Assembly (NCBI GenBank): GCA_002914805.1
Contig: JXTB01000306.1
Location: 422,318 to 486,317 of the forward strand
DNA: 64,000 nucleotides
Reading direction: 5' to 3'
Source of the DNA: Parasponia andersonii
Taxonomy: Eukaryota > Streptophyta > Magnoliopsida > Rosales > Cannabaceae
Position numbers and translations under genes: made by a program. Below the pieces are notes generated by a model. That model had not been told where the DNA came from and searched no databases. It was given only the letters and a program-made list of their open reading frames with translations. Positions 13,501-26,200 of this stretch are shown here, piece by piece. Within the stretch, counting starts at the first letter, position 1, and each line of letters opens with the position of its first letter.

Positions 13501-13509
13501 AAGTGGGGG

Positions 13510-13880
13510 TATTAGAAGGTAAACTGGTTGTGATCTATTGGGCCATTTGAAGTTATTTGGGCTTGTGTTATGAGTTGGACTTATTTTGTTGTGTGTGTAT
13601 CTAATAGCCTATAGTTTAATACCCTAGTTTCTAGAGTATTTTTGTATTTATTAGATAGTATAATTAATTAAGTTATTAGAAGATGGATGGAGTATTCTTA
13701 CACTGTCTAGAATCATCTTTAGAGTAGTATAAATAGAGTGCTCATTCTCTCAGTTTTTATTAAGCGAAAGAGAAACAATTCAAGTAGTAATACAAATTCT
13801 TCTCTTCTACCAAAATTCTTTCTAGCTTCTCCCTTAGCCTCTATAGTCTTTCTAGCCATAAAAATCTCTTATTTCCAACA
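13510..13880 (+). repeat. Copia-2 3' LTR
   Basis: 371-bp LTR beginning TATTAGAAGG (TG changed to TA) and ending TTTCCAACA. A TATA box lies at about 13728-13736. The matching 5' copy is at 8592-8961. Confidence 0.87.
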
Positions 13881-14202
13881 TAGTAGTCTCCAAATAGTAA
13901 AATTCCATTTTTTTGTCGAAGTTTTGAAACTTTGATTTTATGATTGCTTTTCCTAACTTGGTTTGTTTGTGTTCCTTTTATCGTCTCTACTTGTATTCCT
14001 TATCATTCCCCCCCTTAATACAAAGATTTTCTATTTCTCATTACAGAATATATAGGAAGGATACTAAATCAGTATCTAAAGAAGCCATCCATAATTGATC
14101 AAATGAGTGAAATATGTGGTGAGTTAATAAAAATGATGTAATAAAGTAAATAGGTTCCCCAAAAGGGAAAAGACGAAATAAATAGGTTCGTCTTTGAGAA
14201 AG
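13881..14202. other. Spacer between Copia-2 and the ZIFL stop codon; probable ZIFL 3' UTR
   Basis: No coding sequence. On the minus strand this is the sequence directly after the ZIFL stop codon, so it should hold the 3' untranslated region. I looked here for the missing last transmembrane helix of ZIFL (family pattern MVF-ILN-IE-IG-TFKPF) and did not find it in any frame. Confidence 0.5.
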
Positions 14203-17200
14203 TCAACGAGATTTAGGTTCTGTACCAGGGAGAAAGGATGCATTTTGACGACGATGAACCAAAGAAAATCTGCCAAAAGCCAAAGCAACAATAGAGAATT
14301 TAGCTTCAGCAAATCACAGTTACTGAATTATGAAAGGTACAGGCATGGTAATGCTTAACAGGAATTGGTCTCCATCATTAAAGTCTCCAAACTAACATGA
14401 GTCTGAAATTTCATAAAATTCCTTTTGGGAGTTAAACTGACCCATGGGTCAAAAATCAGCACTCTTTCGGATTTATGATAAAAATCTAGACGCGCCTAGA
14501 ATTAGAATCATTCGAAAACAAGTTTGATTCACCGCAAAAAGAACAAAAATTTCGAAAGAGAGTGTGTGAGCATTATTTAAAGTGCATATATTTTAAGCCG
14601 CAGCATATCAAGGAAAAATAGGGAATTGTGGAATATTTGCATTATAGTACCAAACTTTTGGAGAGATCTCTATTAACTTCTACTAAAATCACACCATTGA
14701 TAGTATAAAAGATTATAATATAAGAATGAGGCTAATAGTTCTTGCTGCCTTTGATAGCTACAAAATTATATAAATACTGTAGCTTCAAGAACCAATAAAC
14801 GTAAATGGCAACAAGGTTGGGAATCACATACTACAGCTCTAAATTCAGACACAAAAAACAAAAAAAATCAAATCTATTCAGGATAATACTCACAATGCTC
14901 CTCCACCGGCTGGACCCGCCGCTTTAAATAGAGACACGGCAGTCATGGCAATGCCATTTGCAGCTCCTCTTTGGCTTTGGCTCTCCATATATCAGACAGG
15001 CATTTGACAAAGACAAAAGTTACTAACGATGACGAGTCAGATTGAATAGACAAAACTTCTTACAAAGAAAATACAACAGAAGAATTACCACGGCTCTGTT
15101 TTGAAGTAGAAACAATCCTGTTGTAATGCACACCTGATAATGTAATAAACACTGAACGTAAGTCATATTTTGATAAGAAAAAGTACAACATTATATTTTA
15201 CTAGATGATTGAAACACTATGCTAATAGAAGTCCTATTGTAACATTTTAGAGAAGACTCTTTAATAAATAATCTGAAATTGCTGATAAGCTTCAGGTTTA
15301 AGGATCAGAATAGTAGCAATCGACATGAAAAACTTGTGGCAGAATTGTTTCTCACACCAGGCATAATAGACAAAACATTCCCATGAGAGAGTTTAAATGG
15401 TCCAAAATCAAAACCTTACAATGAACAAAAATATGTGCTCCTAGTATGGAAATACACTTACAGATATTACAATCTTTAGTGCAGATACAAAATCAATTAA
15501 TAGCGTGAGTGCGAGTCCAGATAGCTTGGCTATAAAAGGGTAACCTGATAGCAGTGCTATTGTAATGACCTTCACAAGGAACAAAGGAATTAGAATAAAT
15601 TCGCTAACAAAAACATGAGTGCCAAAAATGCGTATAGACGAAGAAATTTAAAAACATACTGCTCCTATTCGACACACTAGTACAGGCCCCAAAGTCCTCT
15701 CGATCGTTGGGTACAAAAATAACTGGAAGAGAAGCATAACAAATCCTGAAGATAACAAAAGAATATAAGAGTTTTTTTAATCAACTATTGAGAAAAATCA
15801 TAAGTTAGCAGCGTACATATGTTGGGAGTTCAAGTAAATATGTTGCTCGACTAGTTAGCTACTTTTTTTCCCCACATTAAACAACTTTATCTACTTTCAC
15901 TGTGAAATTAGGAGATCCAAGAGGCTGAACAGTCCTCTAGAAAGAAGAGAATAACCACATGCCCTTCAACCACTTGAATTATAAGACATGTCACAAAATT
16001 ACTTGAAGAAAGAAGCGAGCAGTGCAGGCGGATAAGGTGCGTTTGGTAGGATTATTGTATCGGATCAATTTGAGATGAACTTAATACTGTTATTGTTTGG
16101 TATGGTTTAAACTGGATCAAGATTACATTTTATAACAGTATTAAGATACTTAAAACTCTATCCCGAAGAGAAATTCATCCTATTGTCGGTTTAAGTCTTA
16201 AATTTTTACACCTTTAGATCCTAAAATAAAACAAACACCTATCTTCTCATAATATGGATATTTTTTTCATCATCAGGCATAGAACCCAACTGAAAGGTTT
16301 GCTGCAACAAAAGGGTTCATTATTTGCTTCTCAACAGTACAGAAGTAGTGCACCTGCAATGAAAACTATCATAGTAGTTTAGAACTTATATAGTCATATA
16401 CCTGAAACTGCAAGAACTTCACCAACATTTGCACTTGAGTAGCTTAGTCCCCCATACTTTCTAGGAGTAACAGCCCATAATGGGAAAATCTGAAATATTT
16501 TCTTTCCAACAAATTGAATAATAATATGCTTATATAAAACGTTAAATGAATTAATGGACGAAATTTTATTTACCTCTGCATAAGCCATGTCATGAAGTTG
16601 GAAAACACAATATACTACAATAGATGACATTAATGGCCAATTCCTCAGAAGACTTTGTTTAGAAGTTGGACATCTTTCCTCAGATGCTTCCATGGTTTCT
16701 TCTATATCAGATTCATGTGAGCTCGCCCCTAAGGAACTATAAAATTTCTTAAGCTCCTCATCATTTTTAGTATGAAAGTGAAGTGTTTCCTGAAACCATC
16801 CATAAATATTTGTTAGCCTCCAATTTGATCAACTGACCCTAGAAAAAGCAATTGAGAAAATATTAAAAATAGTAAAATTTCCTTATTTAATACTTTGAAA
16901 ATAAGGTACAGGTATCCTATGAAGTCAATTTAGTGTGAGAAAGTAGCACATGAATACAATGGGCAGGGGAAAAATCTTAGATGCAAATACAGAAAGGTAG
17001 AGCATAGCATGAACAACATCTAAACTTCTAAATAGGGTAGAAAAATCTTGATGCAATTACGTTGATGATGAAAATTTGGCTAATTCCTAGTTACTTCATT
17101 CAGAAGTTGATTTTTTTTTTCATTGAGCTATAAAATTAGAAAAGGTAATAAAATGGATATGTCATCATACCGGCAGCCGACAGCACAAAAAAGTTACACC

Positions 17201-20200
17201 CAGAGCAAAGATTGATATCAACATACAAGGTAAAAAGTATGGAAACCTGTCATTTCATATGTCTCACAGTTAATAACATCTTAGGCATGAACATAGTCTG
17301 AAAAAGACAATGAGCCATAAACAATGAGTTCAAGTATAAAATAGAAAACCAATCTTACCTCCCACACAGAGACTCTTTAGAAAATATTTTAGGGAACTTC
17401 TCTGCAGGCTATAATACAAATCGATCAAAGACAAAAAAAAGGGGAAAAAAATAAAGCCAAAACAAAACAAAACAAAACAACTGCATGAAAATATTTATGT
17501 TATTGTATAATTAAAGGTGAAGAAGTAAGATCTGTGGCGTAACTTGTTAAGAGCATACTCTCTCCAGTATTGGCAGTGAGGCACCAAGCAAATTACTTTA
17601 ATCAAAATACGTATTTGGGTTTTGGTGGAAGAGAAGAACTAATATTATTACTTGAATTGTTTCTCTTTTGCTTGATACAAAATGGGGGGAGGAGTACTCT
17701 ATTTATACTACTCTAAGGATGATTCTAGATATTCCATGTAACCTACACCACCTAATTAATTATACAAAATACAAGAGTAATCTAGCAAATACAAGAATAC
17801 TCTAGAAACTTGGATATTAAACTATAGACTATTAGACACACACATCACCAAAATAAGCCGAACTCACAATATAAGCCCAAACAACTAAATTATGGCCCAA
17901 TGGGTCACAAAATAGGTTTATTTCTAACACCCCCCTTAAACTTGATTTGTGACACCTAGTAAATTTCTTAACTTAAGAAAATCTTCATGCTTTAGTAGTT
18001 TGGTGAAAATATCTACTACTTGGTCTTGAGTCTTCACATATTTCAGTTGTACATTCTTTCTTGTAACACATTCCCTTATATAATGGTAGCGAGTATCGAT
18101 GTGCTTACTTCTATCATGGAAGACGGGATTCTTTGCTAAAGCAATTGCTGATTTATTGTCAATATAGATCTCAGTGGGTTCATTCTGTGGAGTGCATAAT
18201 TTCTTCAACAAATTTCTTAGCCAAATCGCATGACAGATACATGATGTAGCTGCAACATACTCTGCTTCACAACTTGATAGTGTGATGATTGGTTGCTTCT
18301 TAGACATCCATATGAAAGCAGTATCTCCCATGAAGAATATAAAACTACTTGTACTCTTTCGATCATCTAAGTCTCCACTCCAATCACTGTCACTATAACC
18401 CACAAGATTATAGTTATTCGATGATGAATATCGTAAGCCAAAGTCAGTTGTACCTTTATTATATCGAAGGATTCTTTTGACAACTTTCAAGTGAGTGAAT
18501 GTTAGAGATTCCATGTAACGACTAACCAGGCCCACAACATAGAGAATGTCAGGTCTTGTGCAAGTCAGGTAGTGCAAACTTCCAACTAAGCTCTTGTAAA
18601 GTGTTGGATCCACTCTTTCTCCTTCATCATGCTTTGATAGCTTGACTCCACATTCGATCGGTGTATTAATAGCCTTGCAATCATTCATCTTGAACTTCTT
18701 GATGATCTCCTTAGCATAGCCTTCTTGTGAAATGAAAATTCTATCTTCTTCTTGCTTCACTTCTATGTCAATATAGTAACACATGAGTCCGATGTCAGTC
18801 ATCTCGAACTCCTCTGTCATTGCTTTCTTAAACTCTTCAAACATGGATGGATTACTCCCCGTAAAGATCAGATCATCGACATAGAGGCACATGAACAAGA
18901 TATCTCCATCTTTTACTTTGATGTACAACGCATGCTCATAAGGACATTTAATGAAGTTGTTATCTTGGAATTACTTGTCGATGCGGCTATTCCATGCTCT
19001 TGGTGCTTGCTTTAACCCATAAAGGGCCTTTTTTAACTTTAGGACCTTATCTTCTTGTCCCTTAATCTCATACCCAAATGGTTGCTTTATATAGACTTCT
19101 TCTTCAAGGACTCTATTTAAGAAAGCAGACTTGACATCCATTTAATGAATTTTCTATTTATTTTGAGCAGCTAATGAGAAGATCAATCGTACCGTTTCTA
19201 GATGGGCGACAGGAGCAAATACCTCATGATAGTCTATGCCGGGTCTTTGACTGTATCCCTTCGCGATCAATCTTGCCTTATATCTCTCCACTGATCCTTT
19301 AGCATTCTTTTTAGCCTTGTAAACCTATTTCACGCCGATTGCTTTGTGCTCTTTTGGAAGTTTAGCAAGCTCCCATGTATCATTCTTTGTGATTACTTTT
19401 ATTTCTTCATCCATTGCATCTCGCCACTCTTTACTTTGTGTAGCTTCATCAAAGCTTAATGATTCATAATCAGCAAGGAGATAGAAGAGAGTCAGGTCAT
19501 TTTGATTCTCAGTTACCTCATATATCTCTTGTAAACTCCTTAATCTTGGTATCCTTTCATTTGAACTGCTGCTTGAAGACGATCCTGATATTGTTTCTTG
19601 ATGAGTGCTTGCCATTGGTGAAGTAGATGGAGTGACAGGCTCTTGTAGTTCTTTTCTTACTTGCTCTATTCTTTGTTGCTCGCTTTCTTCTTCAATGTAT
19701 GGTAGGAAGTCATAATTTCCCTCTTGTGTATGCCATTCCCAGGTACTTTCTTCATCAAACTCCACATCGCGACTAATAATAGTCTTGCCATTGCTTGGAT
19801 TATAGAACTTGTAGCCTTTTGAGTTAGAGTCGTAGCTGATGAAGACAAACTTTTCACTTTTATCGTCGAGCTTGGTTCTCTTTTCATCAGGCACGTGAGC
19901 ATAAGCTATGCTTCCAAACACTTTTAGGTGAGAGATTTCAGGTTTTCTTCCGCTCCAAGCTTCTTGTGGCGTCGTTCCCCATACGCTTCTTGTTGAAGAA
20001 CGATTTGACAAGTAAACTGCACAAGTTACAGCTTCTGCCCAAAACTCCTTTGGCATTCCTTTGCTCTTGAGCATGCTTCTGGCTATGTCTAAGATTGTTC
20101 TATTCTTCCTTTCTGTGACACCATTCTGTTAGGGAGATCTTGGTACTGTTAAAGGACAGCGGATGCCGTTGTCTTCACAATATTTCTGAAACTCGTGAGA

Positions 20201-23200
20201 TGTGAATTCTCCTCCTCTATCAGATCTCATTTCCTTGATACTTCGACCAGTTTCCTTTTCATCAAGTACCTTGAACTTCTTGAATTTTTCGAACACTTTT
20301 GATTTCTCCTTCAAGAAATACACCCAAGTCTTTCTTGAAAAATCATCAATAAAGAGGAAAAAGTAGTTGCTCTTACCAAGAAAACTTGGTCTTATTGGAC
20401 CACACACGTCGGTATGTATGAGCTCAAGCAGTTTATGGGCTCGGGAACTCGATTCTCTTAGAAAGCTTCTTCTGAATTGCTTTCCCAATAAGTATCCTTC
20501 ACATAATTTGTCAGGTTGACTGATAAAAGGTAGACATCGAACCATGTCCTTCTTTGCTAATAATTCTAGGCCGCCAAAATTGAGATGTCCAAACCTTAGG
20601 TGCCAAAGCCATGATGAATCTTTGTAGCAAGCCTTTAGACATTTTGCTACATCATTTTGAATGTATAATAAGAACATTCTATTTCTTGTCATTGGCACTT
20701 TGGTGATTAACTTGTTTCTACTGTCTCTTAAAGAAAGACTATTTTCTTTCATGTGAATATCATAGCCTTTCTCTAAGAGTTGGCCAAGACTCAAGATATT
20801 ACTCTTCATGTTAGGCACGTAGTAAAAGTTTGGAATAAACTAATGTTCTCCATTTCATAAGCGTATGAGAATTTTACCTTTGCCCTTTAATGCTGCCTTA
20901 GAATCATCTCCAAATGAAACATTCTCAGTCACTGACTCGTCTAGCTCTACGAATATATCTCTTCTTCCATACATATGATTGCTTGCTCCGCTGTCAATAT
21001 ACCATATATTTTCTTGGTACCCATTGGTCTCCTTGCATGCTAACAACAACACACTTCCTCTTGTCTTTTATCTTCGGCATAGTTGGCTCGTTCTTGCACC
21101 TTCTTTAGAGCTCTACATTCGAAAGCATAATGACCATATCTCTGACAGTTGTAATACTTGATTTGGGACTTGTCATGCCAACGCCGTGGGATACCTCTTC
21201 CACGACCTCTTGTCAAACTTTCTCATCTATCTTCATTTTCATAATTGTTGTTGAAGTATCCTTTTCCTCCTCTTCCATGTCCACGACCTCTTCCTTGGCC
21301 ACGGCCTCTTCCACGTCCTTTTCCATTACCGGAATCTTATTCTTTCTCTTGGAGTTGAGTCTTAAGGAGCTGCTCATTGAAATTTTGCATCTTCGTTTTC
21401 TTTTCTTCATGGGCTTGCAAGGAATCCAAGAGTTGTTCTATCGTCATGGCTCCTAAGTCTTTGGTTTCTTCAATGACAGTAATAATATTCTCGAATTTTG
21501 GATCTAACAATCGAAGAATCTTTTCCATGATCATAACATTTTTTAGTTTCTCACCATTTCTCTTTATTTGATTAGAAATAGTTAGAACTCTAGAAAAGTA
21601 GTCAGAAACTGACTCAGTTTCTGTCATATGTAATAAATCAAACTCTCCTCTTAGAGTTTGAAGGCGGACCTTTTTGTCCTTTTCTTCTCTCTTGTATGAA
21701 ATTTGAAGTTTCTCCCATGCTTCCTTAGCGGAGCTTGCACTTGAGATTTTCTAAAACCAGTCGTCATCTAAGGCCTGGTAGATGAGGAAGAGAGCTTTTT
21801 TCTCTCTCTTTCTTGAATTTTTTAAACTATCCTTCTGTGTTAAAAATAGTGTTGCCTCATCTCTTGGCTCTTCGTAGCCTTTCTCTACTACTTCCCAAAC
21901 ATCATGTGCTCCAAGGAGGACTTTTATTTTGATAGTCCAATTATCAAAGTTGCTGCTTTGAAGTGGTGGAACTTAAAGAGATGCTAGACTGTCAGTAGTC
22001 ATAACTCTTAACAGTGTGAGTTTTTAGAAATTTTGACCACACAGATAGATCCAGAATGTTGAAAAACCTTAAGATTGACGTGTATATCGACTTAGTTAAA
22101 GTCAACAGTCAAAGTCAACGGTCAATGCCGGTCAACAGGTTGGTCAACGACGCGGTCAACGGTTTTGACGGCATAGTCAACGGCGCGGTCAAACGGCTCT
22201 GATGGCTTGGTCAACGGCTCTGACGGCTCGGTCAAACGGCTCTGACTCGGCTCAACTCAATGAGTTGACTCAGTTTGTGGCAGCAAACTTCCAACGACTC
22301 GTTTAGACTCGTTCCGACTCCGATTAGGCTAATTCTTGCGGCAGCGTGTTTGTCTCGTCGAGCTCTTCGATTTGATATGTAATAGTAGTATATTTTAAAC
22401 AAATGACTAATACTCTCAATCTCAAGAATTCTTTTTTGATGTAAAAGATCAGTCAAAGCTGCAACCACAGAGCATACTTAGAATTTCAAGAGAACTCACA
22501 ACCTTGCTCTGATATCACTTTGTTGGAAATAGGAGGTTCTTAAGGCTAGAAATGCTAGAAAGGCTAAGGAAGAAACTAGAGAGAATTTTAGTGAAAGAGA
22601 AGAACTTGTATTATTACTTGAATTGTTTCTCTTTTGCTTGATGCAAAATGGGGGGAGGAGCACTCTATTTATACTACTCCAAGAATGATTCTAGATACTC
22701 CATGTAACCTCCACCACTTAATTAATTATACAAAATACAAGAGTAATCTAGCAAATACAAGAATACTCTAGAAACTTTGATAATAAACTATGGGCTATTA
22801 GACACACACATCACCAAAATAAGCCTAACTCACAACATAAGCCCAAATAACTAAATTATGACCTAATGGGTCACAAAATAGGTTTATTTCTAATATTTTC
22901 TCGGGTTGTGATTACTTGTGCTTAGTGATCATTGTAGTGTGAATGTGAGAGATTCAAAGAGCTTGTGAGAAACTCTCGAGTGTATAAAGCTTGATCTAAT
23001 TATTGGATTTGACCAGGGCACTTGCAACCTGCCTTGGATGGAGGATAACACATCAGTGTCATCTGAACCAACTAGTTTATGTGTTCTGATTTTAGTACTG
23101 TAATTTCTGGGTTGGATCGGTTCTTGTGTTTTGATAAGAAATCTGAAGACTTCTAATAATCACATATTAACTCCAAACTTGGAATTAATTTTTTCTTCAA

Positions 23201-26200
23201 CAGTTCAGAATTCCACCGTGTTCGTGCATGCTTACTACTAAAAACTTTTAGCTGGTACATGGGGGCCAAAAAATTTGATAGTATATTACTCTAAACTTTG
23301 ATTCTGTTCTCACATTATCTTATCACAAAAGCAATAAATTACATATTTTTTTTTTTTGTTTTTTAATATCAGAGTTAAAGGATCTTATGATCCTTTGGTT
23401 AAAATAAGAACACTACCTGTGCAAGGAAACCTCCGAGAGACGGACCAATGACTAATCCAATCCCCCATGCCGTGCTAATCTGAAAACTAACACTTACTCT
23501 TATATTACAACAGTGGAGTGTAGGAATTTTAAAAGACAAAATGGGATAAAAGTTTTTTACCATTGACATTCCCAAAGCTTGATATTCTTTACGGCAAATT
23601 TCTGAAGCATAAGCCTGAAAAAGTAGCACAGTTGATATATGATATTGCAGTTATCTGATAACAATTCTTCAATAAAACAGTTGCAAGCTATCCATTCAAA
23701 ACACAAAGAGTGCTCTTAAGTAGTCCAAGCAACTAGCACAAATTCAGTCAAAACATTAAATTTAATAAAAAATATTAGTCAGAGCAATTTGAATATTAGA
23801 AGGGGGCTAAAGGACTGGAGGTAACACTAAGTAAATCTCACAACTAGATCTGTGACTAATGCCTGGATTAAAACAAATGAAGGCGAATAGGGCAATATAA
23901 TTTAGAATTTGTAGAAGCTTCTACAGCAACATGATACTGGCTAAGGAATACCAGAGTAAATATAAAACTGAGGTTTCTCATCAGCTAAAGAATAACAGAT
24001 AATCAACATTTGAATGGTAGTAAGATAACAGTGAAGAAGATTTCGCTGAAAACGGCAAAGTCCATCATAATAATTAAGATAACCGAACATCTTCTTTGTC
24101 TCAGAAGTCCTGTTTTTAGTTTTTATTTTTTCATGTTAAAAAATAGATTATGATATGATTTTCTACCAAACAAGAAAAAACATGCATTCTACACTTGTAC
24201 ATCAGTAGCTCACTCCTAAACTTCATACGCATGAATTGAAATTTTAACCCATAAACGAATCTGAAATCCAACTTAAATAAATCTACAATGTTTCTTACTT
24301 TAATAAAATAAAAGTCCTCATTAAAACAAAATAGGTACCCTCGTTGGCCCAAGTATGCCACACAAACTTCCAAGGAGAAACCTTGTTGAAACTGCCATCC
24401 AAAAGTTTGTACTAAGTCCAAAAAGTGTGTTAAAAATTACCCTGCGCGCAATAGTACGGAGAAAAACGGGGGAAAAAAAAAAAAAAAGAAAGGTACAAAT
24501 CTGATAAAGTGAGAATTAATTCAGACTTCAATAAGCACAAACTACATCCATAAAATTGCAACCTAGGAGTAATTAGCTGTAATCAAAGGTACTAACACTG
24601 CAATTGTGCCAAAAAGTATCACTGGTTTACGACCATATCGATCAGCTATCACTCCCCAAAGAAGAGAAGTGAAAGATCTTCCGAACATAAATGCAGATCC
24701 TAGAGGAAATGAAAGATACCATGAAGATCAAAATCATAATTAAACATGAACTCTTATTAAAAAACATTAATAATAGGCATTATATGGAACACAAGCTTAC
24801 CCACAAAACCAGCATAGTAACCGATATCCTCCTCCCTTTTAGCTATACGGAAATCCCTTGTCTATAGATGGTTTTAAAAGTTATTAACTTGGATGACGTA
24901 TATAATGATTTAATTGCAATTGATATGGTTATGAGTCATCTAATAAAAGTAATTAAATTAAAATGGAAATTAGGTTGAACATGAGAAATTGCTTAGTACC
25001 AATCAGCAAATCCAAATGTTTCAAAAGTACGTAGCGTTAACAATTTTAATAATTTACAGAAAGAAATATAATGCAAGTAAAGTATATATATTCGTTATAT
25101 ATGCAAGTAAAGTACGAAATATCATGTAAGTTTGTATATATATATATATATATATATATCGGCTATATTGTCAATGGAGAAGGTTTCATGCAGAAAGAAA
25201 CATGCTCACCATGAAATACAGGAAAGGGAACAGCGATGATATAGGCAAAGCTGCAAAATTTTAACGACAAAAGAGATATATAAGAGGTGAAAATGTTCTG
25301 CAATAATAATAATATAGAGAGAAGGTAAATTAATTAGCCTTTAAAATGGGAGTTAAAAAAAAAATATTACAATTCCTTTTTAACTGTAGGAAAAGATATT
25401 AATGAAGTTCTAAATGCACTCTAATAATAATAATCACGTTAACAATAATGTTAATATTTTTGTTTTTATTTTTTTTTTCTTCAAATAGGAGACATAACAA
25501 ACATATTTCTTCTCTTGCACCGTATTAATCACATTAGCATACAATTGGACATTCCTGCACCGGTAGCCGATCTAGGATTTTGTTTTAATGAGTGCGTAAG
25601 GTTTCTTTTAACGAAAAGAGAATCTAATTGTTTATCAATGATTTTTTTATCTAATATGGATAAAAAATTTAGAAGTCAATTACACACAAAAGTATACACC
25701 ATAAGAAAATACACCTATAACGACGATATAATGTTACCGCTATAAAGTCCTCTATAGCAACAACAAAAATATGTTGTCGTTATAATTTTAGCGGACAAAA
25801 TTAGCACTATATCTCACATCAAAAATTATCTATATACTCTATAGAAATGTTAAATATTATCGTTACACGATTTACTTAATAAATTTTAATTTTTTTTAAA
25901 GATAAAAAGAGTAAAAAATTAATATATTTAACCTATAACAATGACATTTGTCGTCGTTATAAATTTTATTTAATAGATTTTATTTTTTAAAATGTAAAAA
26001 AAATAATAATAAAAAATATTAATTAATTTAATAATTTTAACCTATAGCGACGATACTTGTCGCCGTTATAGGTTTTGAATAAAATTTTAAGTGGTAATAT
26101 TTAGTGCAACAAATTTTAAAAAATAATAAATTATTTTATTTTACCTATAAATTTTGTCGTCGCTATAAGTTTTAAATGAAATTTTGAGCGGTAACATTTA

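Larger units (their letters stand above)
8592..13880 (+). mobile_element. Copia-2, Ty1/Copia retrotransposon with both LTRs
   Basis: A 5.3-kb element with two similar LTRs (8592-8961 and 13510-13880), a tRNA-iMet-type primer binding site just inside the 5' LTR and a purine-rich AAGTGGGGG just before the 3' LTR. It belongs to the same family as Copia-3 at 17620-22895, in the opposite orientation, but is more decayed. The 5' LTR starts TGTTAG; the 3' LTR starts TATTAG, one transition away. The 5-bp flanks do not match (TATTT against TAGTA), so there is no clean TSD. It lies about 320 bp beyond the ZIFL stop codon, antisense to that gene. Confidence 0.9.
17620..22895 (-). mobile_element. Copia-3, Ty1/Copia retrotransposon inside ZIFL intron 7
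   Basis: Same family as Copia-2 but better preserved, oriented in the same direction as ZIFL transcription. The 5' LTR is at 22521-22895 and the 3' LTR at 17620-17929, the latter cut short. It has a primer binding site and a G-rich polypurine tract (AAGGGGGG, minus strand, at about 17930-17938). Because the outer end of the 3' LTR is missing, no TSD can be recovered. Being sense-oriented within an intron, its LTR promoter and polyadenylation signals could affect ZIFL transcripts; this is inference. Confidence 0.9.
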
